Assembly: GCA_039583875.1 (NCBI GenBank)
Contig: CM077152.1
Coordinates: 18,897,059-18,961,058, forward strand
DNA from: Platanthera guangdongensis
Taxonomy: Eukaryota > Streptophyta > Magnoliopsida > Asparagales > Orchidaceae
Length of the DNA: 64,000 nt
Direction: 5' to 3'
Below the pieces are notes generated by a model, which saw only the letters and a program-made list of their open reading frames with translations, was not told where the DNA came from and ran no database searches. The position numbers and the translations under genes were made by a program. Below, one piece after another: positions 41,201-49,559 of the stretch (positions are counted from its first letter, which is position 1; every line of letters begins with the position of its first letter).

Positions 41201-44200
41201 GGGCTGCTCTCCCTCAACTTTGTACTCATTCTCTAACTCAGTCTCATGGGTCGGATCAGTCTGGGAGTCACTAAGAAAGACCCTATACTCAGGTTCTGAT
41301 CCACTCTCAAAATTGATGATTGCGACAAAGTAGCGTCGCAGGCACTCAGAAGATTTATGACCCGGCTCCATACATTTGAAACATTTAAACGTCACTGGTT
41401 GTAGTCTAGTGCTTATAACCTCTTTGCCTCTAGTGGGTGGGGCAGGAAGTGTTGGGGTTCCCGTGGGTACTGCAGGTCGAGATGGTCCGACAGTCCTATC
41501 AGCAGGGGTGAAAGTGCGATTCGGTGGAGGCCTATCAGTAGACTTGATTCTGGATGTCCGCTTTTGTGATGACTCCACTCTACGAGCATGACTCGAGATC
41601 TCTCTGAGGTCTTTATAATCAAACATCTCTAATTGGTTCCTAATGGAATATCGTAACCCGTCCAGATAACGAGAGACTGTCATATCGTCATCCTCTCAGA
41701 GGTCGAGGCGAGACTGGAGTACTAAGAACTCGTTCGTGGACTCATCCACCGTTAGTTTATCTTGTTGTAGGTTGTGGAACCTGCAATAGAGGTTTGCAAA
41801 TAATCGAATGAGACGTATCTCTTACGTAATTGTGTTTTAAATTCATTTCATGTGGTGATCGGAGGCATGCCTAAATTGAACCTAGATCGCTCCAACTGTC
41901 CCCACCAAACTAGGATGGACCCTTTCAGCCTAAGTGAGGAATACTCTTGACTTGCCTAGCTTGGTGCAATTGCTTCCAAGTCTGAAAACGATCTATCCTA
42001 TCACACCACTAAAGGCAACTCTCGAGTTTTAACCGCCCCTCAAAGTCACCCACATCTAACTTGACACCCATATCCAAACGGGGTTGGTTATGTGGTTTCG
42101 GGTATGAGTGTGCGAGTTCTAGAAGTACAGGGTTAGGGTCGATTCGACCACTAGGGCAGGTGCTCGGTTTATGTGCATGGTGGCTTCGATATTATTAAAT
42201 GAAGTGCGCAACCCGTTCATGACATGTATGACACGACCCACATTGACGGTGAGTGTTTCGACCGTTTTCATCAAATCGCTCAATCGTTGGGCCAAATCCC
42301 CGACACTTATCTTTAAGTGATCTACTCGTTTATCCATTAAAAACAATTTGATTTTAAAAATTTTGAAAATATTTTGGTTGATAAAAAAAATTTGATTTAA
42401 AAAGACAGCCTTCCCGAGTGGAATGAAAACAAATTTATATTTTAAAATTTTAAAATTCAATTAAAAATGATATTAAATATAAATTATTTTTTATATTTTT
42501 AAATAAAGATTATAATAAAATCAATAAAACCTCTTTTTTATATTAAAAACAACAGATCGACCGATTCACAGTAAAAGTGAACCTCACCCTGATACCAAAC
42601 TGATTTAAGCCGCTATTAGGGCTTGAAATTTAATTTATTATTATTATTATTATTATTTTGAGAATGCGACCGAAAAATAATATTGGAAAACAAAGAGGGC
42701 CGAGCGGTCAAATCGAATTTGCGCGCGCATGTTAAACTCGTCGTTTTGAACTTTAAGAAATTCATTGATTTCGCTCGAGTGGATCTCCCACGTGTTTTAT
42801 GAATCAAACCCTTCACGAAATCATACAACCACAAGCACAAATTGCAGATAATAATTTATGGATAAACGGTAATAAGTGTAATATGAATGCAAAGACAAGC
42901 CTAGAATTATTTATGTGAGGTGCATAAACTTATCTGAGCACGCAACCAAAATAGGAAAGGAAGTCGACGACATAGGACACAATCCCAGTCGCCAGAATAG
43001 GGCTTTGTCGTCGATGACAACTGGGTGAGCGTGCTCCCAGGCGGATCGGGCGGCGGCGAACGGAACTAGCGGGAGTGGGGGCTGCGATCTTTGTCACTGG
43101 AAAGGGTTTTGGTGGGGCTCCTCTGATGTGATCTTCGTCACTGGAAAGGGTTCCGGTGGGGCTCCTCCTCTGGACGCAGATAGATGTCCAGTTGAAACCA
43201 GACGGCGAAGTAAACGGGGGGTCTGATCGACAATGACAGGGAAATGAAACAATCGTTTCTCTGCTCTGTCCGATCCTCCTTTCTCCTCTTCAAGGTGGGT
43301 TTTAATGACTGGAATATGCTCTTTACGGTGCGTTGAAAATAATTTCTTGCCTTTACCATGGTGGACTTTCCAAACATGATTTGATTTTGAATTTATTTTT
43401 AAAGCTTCTCACGGTGGCCTATAGTGAATTACCAAAATAGTTTATTTTTCCCAATTGATATATTTTAAGTTTATACACCCTTAAATGATTTAGGTTTGTC
43501 TTTACGGTCCTACTACTAATAATACAAGACCTTTTTATTTAGAGTCTCATCGGTTGGTCAAACCGATGAGCCAGAAAATAAAAAAATGAGTACATAAATG
43601 AGATACGTAAATAAATATATGATAACATACTACAATGCATCACGGGATGCATCAGGTGTAGTGCATGCATTGAGTCATTGGGAAGTTGAGAGTCAATCTT
43701 CACTCCCCACTAGTGTGCATTCTAGGAGTTCACTACACGCCCTACCCTACATCACCAGAGAGTGCTACTTCTGACTCATTGTGTCTTGCATGAACATCCA
43801 TAATGTCTCCATCATGACAACAAGGTTTGGGTGGATGAGAGTATCCCGCAAAAACTTCTGTTGGTGTATCTGTGCTTATTGCCTATCGACGATAGAGGTT
43901 GGGGAGATCATCGAAGTCCTATTGGCCGGCCAAACGTTGGCCCATTTTTCCTTCTCATTGAAGACAGAGAAGGCCCACGGGACAATGGAAGGCACCAGAG
44001 TAGCACATAGCGTCCAAAGCATTGTTTGTTACTCTGTTTTCTGTCATGTTGATCTCATCTCATTGGTCAAGATTGGCATAGATCATGTTCACCATGGCGA
44101 GGATGTTGGCGTGAATATCGTCATATTAATCGAAGTGATCATGTATCAATGTTGGGATGGATGTCATGGAAGACAATGATTGCGGTGGAATGCCTAGTTT

Positions 44201-47200
44201 CTTACCAACAGCCAAAGGAATTGCTGGAGGGAATCCATCGATAGAGACCGCGACCGAAAATTTTCAGAACAAACCCATTGTTACGAACAAGAATTTTTTC
44301 CAATCGTGAGGCCAGTGAATGGACACGCAAAGAGAACTTGCATTAAACATTAACAAACATATGAGATACAATCCAGAGACAAGCTCTGACCAACTCTTAG
44401 AGGTTATGTCCTCCAAAGAGCTTCTCTCTCGAAAAGAATCTGAACTTAGGGGTCCAAACGATAACCACATACTCAAGCTATGTCTCCTTATATAATTGGA
44501 GGCTCACAACAAGACAAAGGACACTAAAATAATTTACATAATTAATTATGAATATGATATAATCCGTAAAAGGAAGCCGCGTATCCAAGTTAACTCTTAT
44601 GTGGCGAGGTCGATTGTCCATGAGCGCATGTCACTTGTTTAATCTGGTGTGTTTGTAGCATGTACCCTCCCACCTTCACCCCCCACCCACCATCAATTAT
44701 CCCGCCTGTCTTGACGTCCACGCTTCCACTGGCACTCCAATCCTCGATGCTTCCACAACCATTATACTTAATCCCATCACAAGTAATTAGGGGCGCAAGT
44801 TGAGTTGAGCCGGCTCGAAAAAAGTTTGACTCGAGCTCGAGCCTGTGGAGCTCAACGAGCTCGAGCTCGATTACGAGTCGTGCTTGAGCTCAGATATTAT
44901 TGTTCATGAGCTCGCGAGCCGGCTTGCGAGCTTTTTATTCCTATATTAAAAAAATAATAATAATGTAAAGAAAATCAGGCTCATGAGCTAAAAAGCTCGT
45001 GAGCAGCTCGGGCTCGATAAGCAGACATTGAGCTCGAGCTCGAGCCAGGTCAAAATGAGCTCGAGCTCGAAATGATTAGCTCGAGTTGAGCTCGACTTGT
45101 TTGCACCCCTACTACTAATCCAGGATACTCAAAAATTGAAATAACTTCCTCGTACATACGATACATATAGCTCACATGCTTAAAAATTACAACTAATGGT
45201 TAGAGAATTAACAATTAAAAAAACCATGTATTAAGCTGTACATACTGTTATGTTAATGCCAGAATGAAGCTTTAACATCAAAAAGTTATTGTACAACCCC
45301 GTATTCGCAAAGAGAGTGCCCCAAACAAGACGTGACACTTGCTGCGCGTTTTTTAAGTTTTTTGAGAGGTTTGACACTCTTGGTGGCCGATTGAGGCTCA
45401 ACCTGCATAATATACTAGTAGTGAGGTGAAATATTTGTCACCCCCCCCCCCCCCGACCCCTTTGAGAAGTCGCCCAGGCCGCGACTCACGCAGATCGCCC
45501 AGACCGCGTCTCTCCTAGGCCTCCTTCTCGCCCAGGCCGCCTTCTCGCCCAGGCCGCCTTCTCGCCCAGGCCGCGTCTCGTCCAGGCCGCAGCTCGCCAA
45601 GCCGCCTACTCGCCCGGCTTGAGGGTCAGCCCCTGGTGGGCTGCAATTAGCTGCTTAGAACAGCGGGATTTGGCTGTTGGCAGGCCAACCCGGGGGCATT
45701 TCGGTAATTTTCAGAGCAACGGAGGTTTGTTATTTGCAGGTCATTCCTAAAAAACTATAAATAGACCCTTGAGGGTGCCTTGGAGGACATTGCTTCTGAG
45801 CCACTTGAATTCCAAGGCAGGGCATTGCTTCTGAGCCACTTGAATTCCTCTTTCTTCATCCTCCAAGGCACCTAGCTTAGCATTGGCTAGGGAGGGGGAG
45901 ATCACCAAGGTCTTCCGGGTATGAGGTGATACCTCCACGCTAGAGCCGAGGGTCTGTTCCTAGTTTTCTGAGCCTTTGGCCCGTGACGTTCGCATGAGTG
46001 CAGTAAGTGTGAGATCACCTCTTTTTAGGGACCCCGAACTCCACAGAGACCGATTTCTCGGTTTCAACAGTTATCATCACAAATATTTTTATTTATCGTC
46101 TCAATCTTCAATGAATAGCGAAAGAAAGTTGGTTTTTTTTTATATGAATTACTATCTAAATTGTTAGCTGGATTTACAAACACATTCAACATCATCTAGA
46201 ATAATGTTGAACTAATGCTACAATGGAAAACTTTTCTTCCAAGCCATAAAAGTCTAATGACATCTCTCATTGTGCCTAAGTTATAATATATTTTGGCAGG
46301 TAAAGTATGTACTAGAGAACTGCAAAGAAGATATGGAGTTTTTTGACACATGGATTGAGAAAGGAATTGTGAATAGATTAAGCGTATCAACCTTTAAACC
46401 CATTTTCTATTATTTTATAAATATTCCCTACTTTTTCATTTGAAAATAGTAAAACAAATCTTTGTGATTGTATTAATCCTTATTAGTAGACTATTGTTCT
46501 GTGGCAGGACATAGTGGAAAATGATTTCATTCAGTTGACATATACTGATGCCATTGAACTTCTTCTTAAAGCTGAACGGAAATTTGAATTTCCGGTGAGA
46601 AAATCTTTCCAACACATTATTATGTTTGTTCTTATTCCATGTTTGCAGACTATCTGTATTATAGCCATGTTAGCAGTTTCTGTAATCCTGCTCAAAGAGT
46701 TGAAATCCCTTAAGGAAAACAAATATGCTTTGGTTGGAGTGTTTTGAGTTGCAATTTATTTATATTTTTTGCCTGCAGTTAAAAAGAACCATATGACACG
46801 TTTTTGGTGTCTTATCTTGTAAAATTTTCTTGAAAGCACATTGGTTTTTGCTCGATCGTAAGTAATTTATGTCCTTCAACGTGATGTGCCTGCTTCCTAA
46901 AATGAGCTCCTTGTCTTTCAAAATGATTGCTGAGTGTATAACTGGCACTCTACGTGTTGTCATACAAGGCCCAACATTGGGTCGTAGGTTGTGAGGGTTT
47001 TGGGTCGGTGCTTCCTGACAATTTAAATTCAATTTTTTTGTAATGGTCCATTTTTTACATTGGTTTGCAATTTTGCAGGTGAAGTGGGGAACAGATTTGC
47101 AAAGTGAGCATGAAAGATATATCACTGAAAAATCTTTTGGCGGTCGCCCGGTGATAATTAAAAATTATCCTAAGGTATATCTTCTTCTTCCTTTAATCTC

Positions 47201-47685
47201 TTGCATAGGAAAATATTAATACATGTTGCTATTGCATATCATGCTTGTTTTAGGATATCAAAGCATTTTATATGAGGCTTAATGATGATGAGAAAACAGT
47301 GGCGGCAATGGATGTGTTGGTTCCCAGGGTACGTTGAAAGCCCATTTTATCGCATCTTGGAAATAAAATCATTTGATTTACAAAACCGAGTTTAATTGAA
47401 ATGAGTTTCTCATTTTCTACCTTTTAATAGTCTATTGCTTCTGTTGAGGATATACTAGTAAAAATGCTATTCTGGATTATGGTTATTTTAGTCTGATTTC
47501 AAGATCATAGGAATATAGTGGCGGTTCTCAGTGTCTATTTTTTTGCTTTCTGTTTCAGGTTGGTGAGTTGATTGGTGGAAGTCAAAGGGAAGAACGACTC
47601 GAATTTTTGGAAAGACGCTTGGACGATTTGAATCTCCCAAAGGAAAACTATTGGTGGTACCTTGATATTCGTCGTTTTGGTTCAG
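26212..47685 (+). CDS. SYNO: Organellar asparaginyl-tRNA synthetase, nine of its exons
   Basis: Nine exons encode 257 residues that follow the Arabidopsis chloroplast/mitochondrial AsnRS (SYNO, also NS1/OVA8) in order without gaps. The enzyme joins asparagine to tRNA-Asn in plastids and mitochondria and is essential. Visible landmarks are class II motif 2 ([16 protein letters not shown]) and the conserved catalytic-domain segments [16 protein letters not shown] and [18 protein letters not shown]. Every exon has AG/GT borders, and all are phase 0 until the last, which ends in phase 1. There are no stops or frameshifts. The N-terminal part (anticodon-binding domain, motif 1) would be upstream of the window. 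The last exon with motif 3 (GFGLGFER type) was not found. The intron at 28,055-46,299 is 18,245 bp. Confidence 0.93.
26885..27292. repeat. Foldback element 1 (long inverted repeat)
   Basis: It has two arms of about 190 bp in inverted orientation around an AT-rich loop near 27,070-27,100. Arm ends read TAGGATAGGTGTCACAC on the left and, inverted, GCAGGACAAGCGTCACAC on the right. The same family occurs at 29,130-29,536. The inner arm carries GTTCGATCCCCGGCC, which resembles a tRNA B box. No protein is encoded. It lies in the intron between AsnRS exons 1 and 2. Confidence 0.88.
27300..27488. mobile_element. MITE, 189 bp
   Basis: Terminal inverted repeats of about 60 bp begin AACTTTGCATAATTTCAGG on the left and, inverted, AACTTTACATAATTATAGAG on the right, with a short A-rich centre. 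It directly abuts foldback element 1. It has no coding capacity; the superfamily is not determined. Confidence 0.8.
27660..27737 (+). CDS. SYNO: AsnRS exon (26 codons)
   Basis: It encodes [20 protein letters not shown] and ASALSD. The acceptor is ACCCAG and the donor GTATGC. SGQL is part of the conserved active-site region. Confidence 0.94.
27825..27893 (+). CDS. SYNO: AsnRS exon with class II motif 2 (23 codons)
   Basis: It encodes [20 protein letters not shown] and EFW, including the motif 2 FRAE arginine that contacts ATP. The acceptor is TTTCCAG and the donor GTAAAC. Confidence 0.95.
27980..28054 (+). CDS. SYNO: AsnRS exon (25 codons)
   Basis: It encodes [20 protein letters not shown] and YLQYV. 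The acceptor is GTGAGCAG and the donor GTAGGT. The next exon starts at 46,300, after an 18.2-kb intron. Confidence 0.94.
28709..28721. repeat. G13 homopolymer
   Basis: A run of 13 G lies within the solo LTR. A (GT)n microsatellite follows at 28,845-28,870. Confidence 0.9.
28845..28870. repeat. GT dinucleotide microsatellite
   Basis: About 13 GT repeats lie within the solo LTR. Confidence 0.9.
29130..29536. repeat. Foldback element 2 (long inverted repeat)
   Basis: Arms of about 190 bp begin GATGCAAGATAGACATCACA on the left and, inverted, GATGCAGGACAGGCGCCACA on the right, with a loop near 29,315-29,340. The inner arms share GGTCTCGAGATCGAATCT, and the outer arms share CACCCCAAC and CTTCGGTCCCACCACAGG. 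It is the same family as 26,885-27,292. It is inserted in the solo LTR, with possible short duplications GAATG/GAAGG. Confidence 0.88.
29786..30538. other. AT-rich intron sequence
   Basis: No gene or clear repeat was recognised apart from simple AT-rich tracts, for example (TA)n near 30,262-30,280. Confidence 0.5.
30539..30841. repeat. Short solo LTR or TRIM-like element, 303 bp
   Basis: It starts TGTTATGGGCTT and ends GAGCCCATAACA, so the ends form a 10-bp inverted repeat with TG/CA termini. The flanks GAATT and TAATT differ at one of five bases. The interior has a TATTTAAAGG TATA-like site and a T-rich 3' part, as in a short copia-type LTR. There is no coding sequence. Confidence 0.7.
30842..31316. 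other. AT-rich intron sequence
   Basis: I see nothing gene-like or repeat-like in this stretch. Confidence 0.5.
31317..31863 (-). repeat. Truncated chromovirus LTR, minus strand
   Basis: Read on the minus strand it ends with CTATAGATTCCTACTGCGTCA, matching the CTATAGATTCGTCCTGCGTCA end of LTR A, and includes the GCGGAGGAAAGCC segment. It lacks U3 and is joined at about 31,864 to + strand pol sequence of element H. Confidence 0.8.
31865..33329 (+). pseudogene. Chromovirus H pol remnant: RT, integrase end, chromodomain
   Basis: RT blocks are readable ([52 protein letters not shown]), with frameshifts. At about 32,290 the sequence jumps to the end of the integrase core ([23 protein letters not shown]), so RNase H and most of integrase are deleted. 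The integrase C-terminal domain ([60 protein letters not shown]) is well kept. The chromodomain [10 protein letters not shown] is followed by an in-frame TGA and [19 protein letters not shown]. It shares its structure and sequence with chromovirus A. Confidence 0.88.
33315..33329 (+). other. Polypurine tract of chromovirus H with G12 run
   Basis: A run of G (33,315-33,326) followed by AGT directly precedes the LTR start TGATGAGGGACC at 33,330. Confidence 0.75.
33330..34412 (+). repeat. 3' LTR of chromovirus H, left part
   Basis: It starts TGATGAGGGACC. It has TATAAATAAG near 33,513 and GTGCCGACTCCGTGG at 33,596. A C18 run at 33,767-33,784 lies in a C-rich stretch. It is cut at 34,412 by element D and resumes at 43,660. 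Confidence 0.82.
34413..35656 (-). repeat. 3' LTR of chromovirus D
   Basis: It runs from TGATGTAGG to ...CATGCATCA on the + strand and is homologous to 42,601-43,654. It shares the CTTTACGGTG...TTTCTTGCCTTTACCATGG segment, duplicated locally here at 35,294-35,370, and CTGGAAAGGGTTC repeats near 35,030-35,130. Confidence 0.88.
35690..36068 (-). pseudogene. Chromovirus D integrase C-terminus and chromodomain
   Basis: [20 protein letters not shown], then VADLTSFYG, are the integrase C-terminal motifs. A linker leads to the chromodomain: [20 protein letters not shown], then YLVS and, past a stop, [12 protein letters not shown]. The solo LTR at 36,069 interrupts the frame upstream. Confidence 0.82.
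36069..37418 (+). repeat. Solo chromovirus LTR, 1350 bp
   Basis: It starts TGATGGGGAGCC and ends CCCCTTCATCA. Flanks CTTCG (36,064-36,068) and CTTCC (37,419-37,423) give a target duplication with one mismatch. Removing it restores the integrase reading LQQRK-FGPF. TATAAATAAG near 36,320 and the GTGCCGAC word at 36,397 link it to the LTRs of A and H. It is inserted in element D. Confidence 0.9.
37454..38116. mobile_element. hAT-type MITE, 663 bp
   Basis: Terminal inverted repeats are CAGTGTTGTAGATATC and CAAGGTTGTAGATATC (14 of 16 match). The 8-bp flanks ATTCTGAG (37,446-37,453) and ATTTTGAG (38,117-38,124) match at seven of eight positions. An 8-bp duplication and CA-starting ends indicate the hAT superfamily. 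The interior is AT-rich with many CGATAT and CCGATAT words near both ends. There is no transposase. It is inserted in the integrase region of element D. Confidence 0.87.
38330..39117 (-). pseudogene. Chromovirus D integrase
   Basis: The zinc region is readable: [20 protein letters not shown] ... GGHV ... [11 protein letters not shown]. Decayed core motifs near 38,500-38,580 translate as a [15 protein letters not shown] stretch in mixed frames, and [17 protein letters not shown] lies near 38,300-38,350. Many stops are present. Confidence 0.75.
39218..40689 (-). pseudogene. Chromovirus D RT and RNase H
   Basis: RT pieces are [20 protein letters not shown] with VPKKDE near 40,300, and [35 protein letters not shown] with LKKCTF near 39,800-40,088. 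The RNase H piece [20 protein letters not shown] is near 39,380-39,430. Frames are broken throughout. Confidence 0.85.
40690..41074 (-). pseudogene. Chromovirus D protease region
   Basis: On the minus strand, decayed sequence with an [19 protein letters not shown] motif (near 41,010-41,060) marks the gypsy protease. Many stops follow, and the active site is not clear. Confidence 0.55.
41075..42337 (-). pseudogene. Chromovirus D gag
   Basis: It starts near 42,337 ([20 protein letters not shown]). A decayed capsid part follows ([15 protein letters not shown]), then an open stretch 41,683-41,075 with [20 protein letters not shown] and a CCHC zinc knuckle [14 protein letters not shown]. Confidence 0.82.
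42580..42597 (-). other. Primer binding site of chromovirus D
   Basis: On the minus strand TTTGGTATCAGGGTGAG lies next to the 5' LTR end (42,601). It matches TGGTATCAG of tRNA-iMet with later mismatches. Confidence 0.75.
42601..43654 (-). repeat. 5' LTR of chromovirus D
   Basis: On the + strand it runs from TGATTTAAGCCGC to GGGATGCATCA. It is shorter than its partner through several deletions. Confidence 0.88.
43660..43754 (+). repeat. 3' LTR of chromovirus H, right end
   Basis: It continues the LTR after element D and ends CCCTACATCA, like the CCCCTTCATCA end of the solo LTR at 37,418. Confidence 0.65.
43755..44787 (-). other. Unassigned repeat-like sequence, possible minus-strand retroelement remnant
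   Basis: On the minus strand there is a TATATAAGG TATA-like site near 44,495 and a gene-like but broken stretch around 43,800-44,250 ([18 protein letters not shown] in one frame) that matches nothing I recognise. The longest + strand frame (43,781-44,179) also lacks a known motif. Confidence 0.35.
44788..45111. mobile_element. Small hAT-type MITE, 324 bp, rich in GAGCTCGAGCTCG
   Basis: It starts TAGGGGCGCAAGTTGAG and ends, inverted, TAGGGGTGCAAACAAGTCGAG. Flanks CAAGTAAT and CTACTAAT match at six of eight bases. The TAGGGGTGCAAAC end and the subterminal GAGCTCGAGC repeats are typical of a widespread plant hAT MITE type. It is non-coding. Confidence 0.8.
45290..46069 (+). repeat. Solo LTR of a Tat-type element, 780 bp
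   Basis: It starts TGTACAACCCCGTATTC and ends CGGTTTCAACA, and is flanked by a perfect target duplication GTTAT (45,285-45,289 and 46,070-46,074). Its ends match the LTR of element F (59,268-59,987). TATA box CTATAAATAG lies at about 45,755. It contains a C14 run (45,441-45,454), a short tandem repeat of CTTCTCGCCCAGGCCGC near 45,520-45,580, and a duplicated CATTGCTTCTGAGCCACTTG at 45,788-45,848. It lies in the 18-kb AsnRS intron, 230 bp before exon 5. Confidence 0.95.
46300..46383 (+). CDS. SYNO: AsnRS exon (28 codons)
   Basis: It encodes [20 protein letters not shown] and KGIVNRLS. The acceptor is TTGGCAG and the donor GTATCA. It is in phase with the exon ending at 28,054, so the 18.2-kb interval behaves as one intron. 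Confidence 0.93.
46508..46594 (+). CDS. SYNO: AsnRS exon (29 codons)
   Basis: It encodes [20 protein letters not shown] and KAERKFEFP. The acceptor is GTGGCAG and the donor GTGAGA. Confidence 0.94.
47079..47174 (+). CDS. SYNO: AsnRS exon (32 codons)
   Basis: It encodes [20 protein letters not shown] and [12 protein letters not shown]. The acceptor is TTTGCAG and the donor GTATAT. The SEHERYI segment is conserved in AsnRS. Confidence 0.95.
47254..47328 (+). CDS. SYNO: AsnRS exon (25 codons)
   Basis: It encodes [20 protein letters not shown] and VLVPR, a catalytic-domain segment near the Asn and ATP sites. The acceptor is TTTTAG and the donor GTACGT. Confidence 0.95.
47559..47685 (+). CDS. 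SYNO: AsnRS exon (42 codons plus one base)
   Basis: It encodes [40 protein letters not shown] and GS. The acceptor is TTTCAG and the donor GTTATA, in phase 1. The expected next exon would start with the last two bases of a Val codon and encode motif 3. It was not found to 64,000. Confidence 0.94.
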
Positions 47686-48016
47686 GTTATAATTTTTTCT
47701 CTTGAAGAATATAAGCTTTGCGTTACCATATTTAGCTTATTTTGCCATTGTTGTTGGCATATTTAGCTTACTTTGTCATTATTATCCTTATTGATGATTT
47801 CCCTTTAGTGTTTGGTGAATATATTATTATACATCTTTCCTAATTTTCTTAATATATTTGCAGATATTTATAGAATATATTATTTATTAGTATTTGAATT
47901 TATAGAAAAATGCATAGAAGCTCAACTACTAAAGCCCGCTTACCATGGCACATTAGGAGTCTTGTTTTTCATGTATAGATTAATATCACATTGTGAATAG
48001 TTGTCGTGTCACTCAT
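47686..48016. other. AsnRS intron sequence
   Basis: AT-rich sequence with no further coding block. Confidence 0.6.
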
Positions 48017-49527
48017 TGTTGGGGATCAGGGATCGGGAGGGGGTCGATCCTTATCGGTACCCACTTGGGTGCATGTATGCAGGAGGTAGAGTTATGATCG
48101 CGTTTAAAGCCATGATGAGATATTTCAATGTATTTTTTGTATTTTTATTTCATGTATTATTGGGGGCTGAAGTTCCGGACTTTCTAGATCGTCCATAGTG
48201 GCCTCTAAATCTATAGATAGGGGTCCAGGGGCTCATTTTCAGAGATAGAAGAATTTGAAGAGAATTTGCGGGCTCTCACTGTTTTCCCGCTGTGTTGATT
48301 TCGTGACCTTTGGTGCCGAAGCCAAGGTAACCACTTTTCCTAACCATCCCACTCACAATAAGTACCTCACTCAATAACTGCTTAAAAACTGCTCTTAACC
48401 GCTGTTTTTTCGTGTTTCCTGCTGTCACTATCTATTCCCCTTGCCCTAACTACCTATACCTACCTCTTAACTGCCCCTAATCACTATATATCCACCCTCC
48501 ATTCGTCTCATCATTAATTCCTGAATATAAACCCACATAACTGCCACCCATTTGCATAAGTGCTCTAATTTAGAACAGTTTTCGACCACCTGCAGCCCCT
48601 CCACGTTTCCCTTGGTGGTTATTACTCGTCCCATCACTCAAACCCACTTTACTCTTTTTTTTTGGACTCAAACCCATTTACTCTTTTTTTTTTGAATCCC
48701 ACGTCCATCTTTCCACTCCCAATCACGTAGCCAAATCTCCACTGAATCCTCCAACCCCATACAGGAACTGCCTGCCCCATCCTTCTCTCATCTCAGTCCC
48801 GGACAGCCTTTGGAATTCCATTCCAAGTGCTGGAAAGCCTTCGTATCACCACACAAATTCATCCAAACTCCAGCAAACTTTATTGCATCCACCGAGAGTT
48901 CCTGCTGCCCCCACGGTCCATTCAAATGAATTTTCCAACTCCTGCTACTATCCAGAACCCCCACTGCCGCTACTACTGTCCAACATCCCCGGCCTCCCCC
49001 AACAGTTCCCAGACACCCTCCATCAGCCCCGGCCACCTCTAGCAGTTCCCCGGACACCCTCCAACAAACCCCTCCTTCTGAATTTAGTGCTGGATTACGT
49101 CCCAGGCTCCCTATTTCCCGTGTAAGTTCATATGTAAAGTCAATTTTTGCTATTGTTATTTATTTACTGAATTATCATATTATTTGAGATATTATCTTGT
49201 ATAAGTTTACCCTTTAATTGTTCTACTTACACAGTTTATTCACTTACTATTTAATTAAAGCACTCTTAAGTCTTAACTTTAATTCGACTAGCAATTATTC
49301 GTTTATTTAGTACTCTAATATCAGTTGTGGTTGTTTGCGGATTTCTTTATTTTTTCCGAACTTATTACTAATTTATTGTTGACGCGCGTTTGTGCATCAC
49401 ATCATCTAGATTCCTAAAAGACTCTACTAACACCCACTCATTAAAGTTGATGGGAATGCAACACCCACTCATTAGAGTTGCATTATGGCACAATTGCACA
49501 TCACTGACTTTCTACGTTCTTCCTGCA
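48017..49527 (+). repeat. LTR of chromovirus G (5' LTR)
   Basis: It has a chromovirus-type LTR layout, with TTGGTGCCGAAGCCAAGG at about 48,310 and a C-rich segment at 48,700-49,100. It ends TTCCTGCA just before a primer site. The start at TGTTGGGG is tentative. The sequence is strongly diverged from the LTRs of A. Confidence 0.6.
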
Positions 49528-49533
49528 TGAGTT

Positions 49534-49548
49534 TGATATCAGAGCTCC
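49534..49548 (+). other. Primer binding site of chromovirus G
   Basis: TGATATCAGAGCTCC matches TGGTATCAGAGC of tRNA-iMet with one substitution. Confidence 0.65.
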
Positions 49549-49559
49549 AAGTTCAGGTT

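Larger units (their letters stand above)
34413..43654 (-). mobile_element. Decayed Ty3/gypsy chromovirus D, full length
   Basis: Its LTRs of 1244 and 1054 bp are flanked by a perfect 5-bp target duplication GGTGT (34,408-34,412 and 43,655-43,659). A PBS for initiator tRNA-Met lies at the right LTR and a purine tract (complement of ATTCCCCCGGGG) at the left. The minus-strand order is gag, protease, RT, RNase H, integrase, chromodomain. All frames are riddled with stops. It contains a solo LTR (36,069-37,418) and a MITE (37,454-38,116). It is inserted in the 3' LTR of element H. Confidence 0.92.

Noticed and set aside
43781..44179. 132-codon + strand frame
   Set aside because: No recognisable domain, unusual composition, and the opposite strand looks more gene-like though broken. 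Treated as unassigned repeat-like sequence.
45415..45600. Arg/Gly-rich small frame within the solo LTR
   Set aside because: It is explained by the short CTCGCCCAGGCCGC repeat in the LTR. There is no independent evidence of coding.
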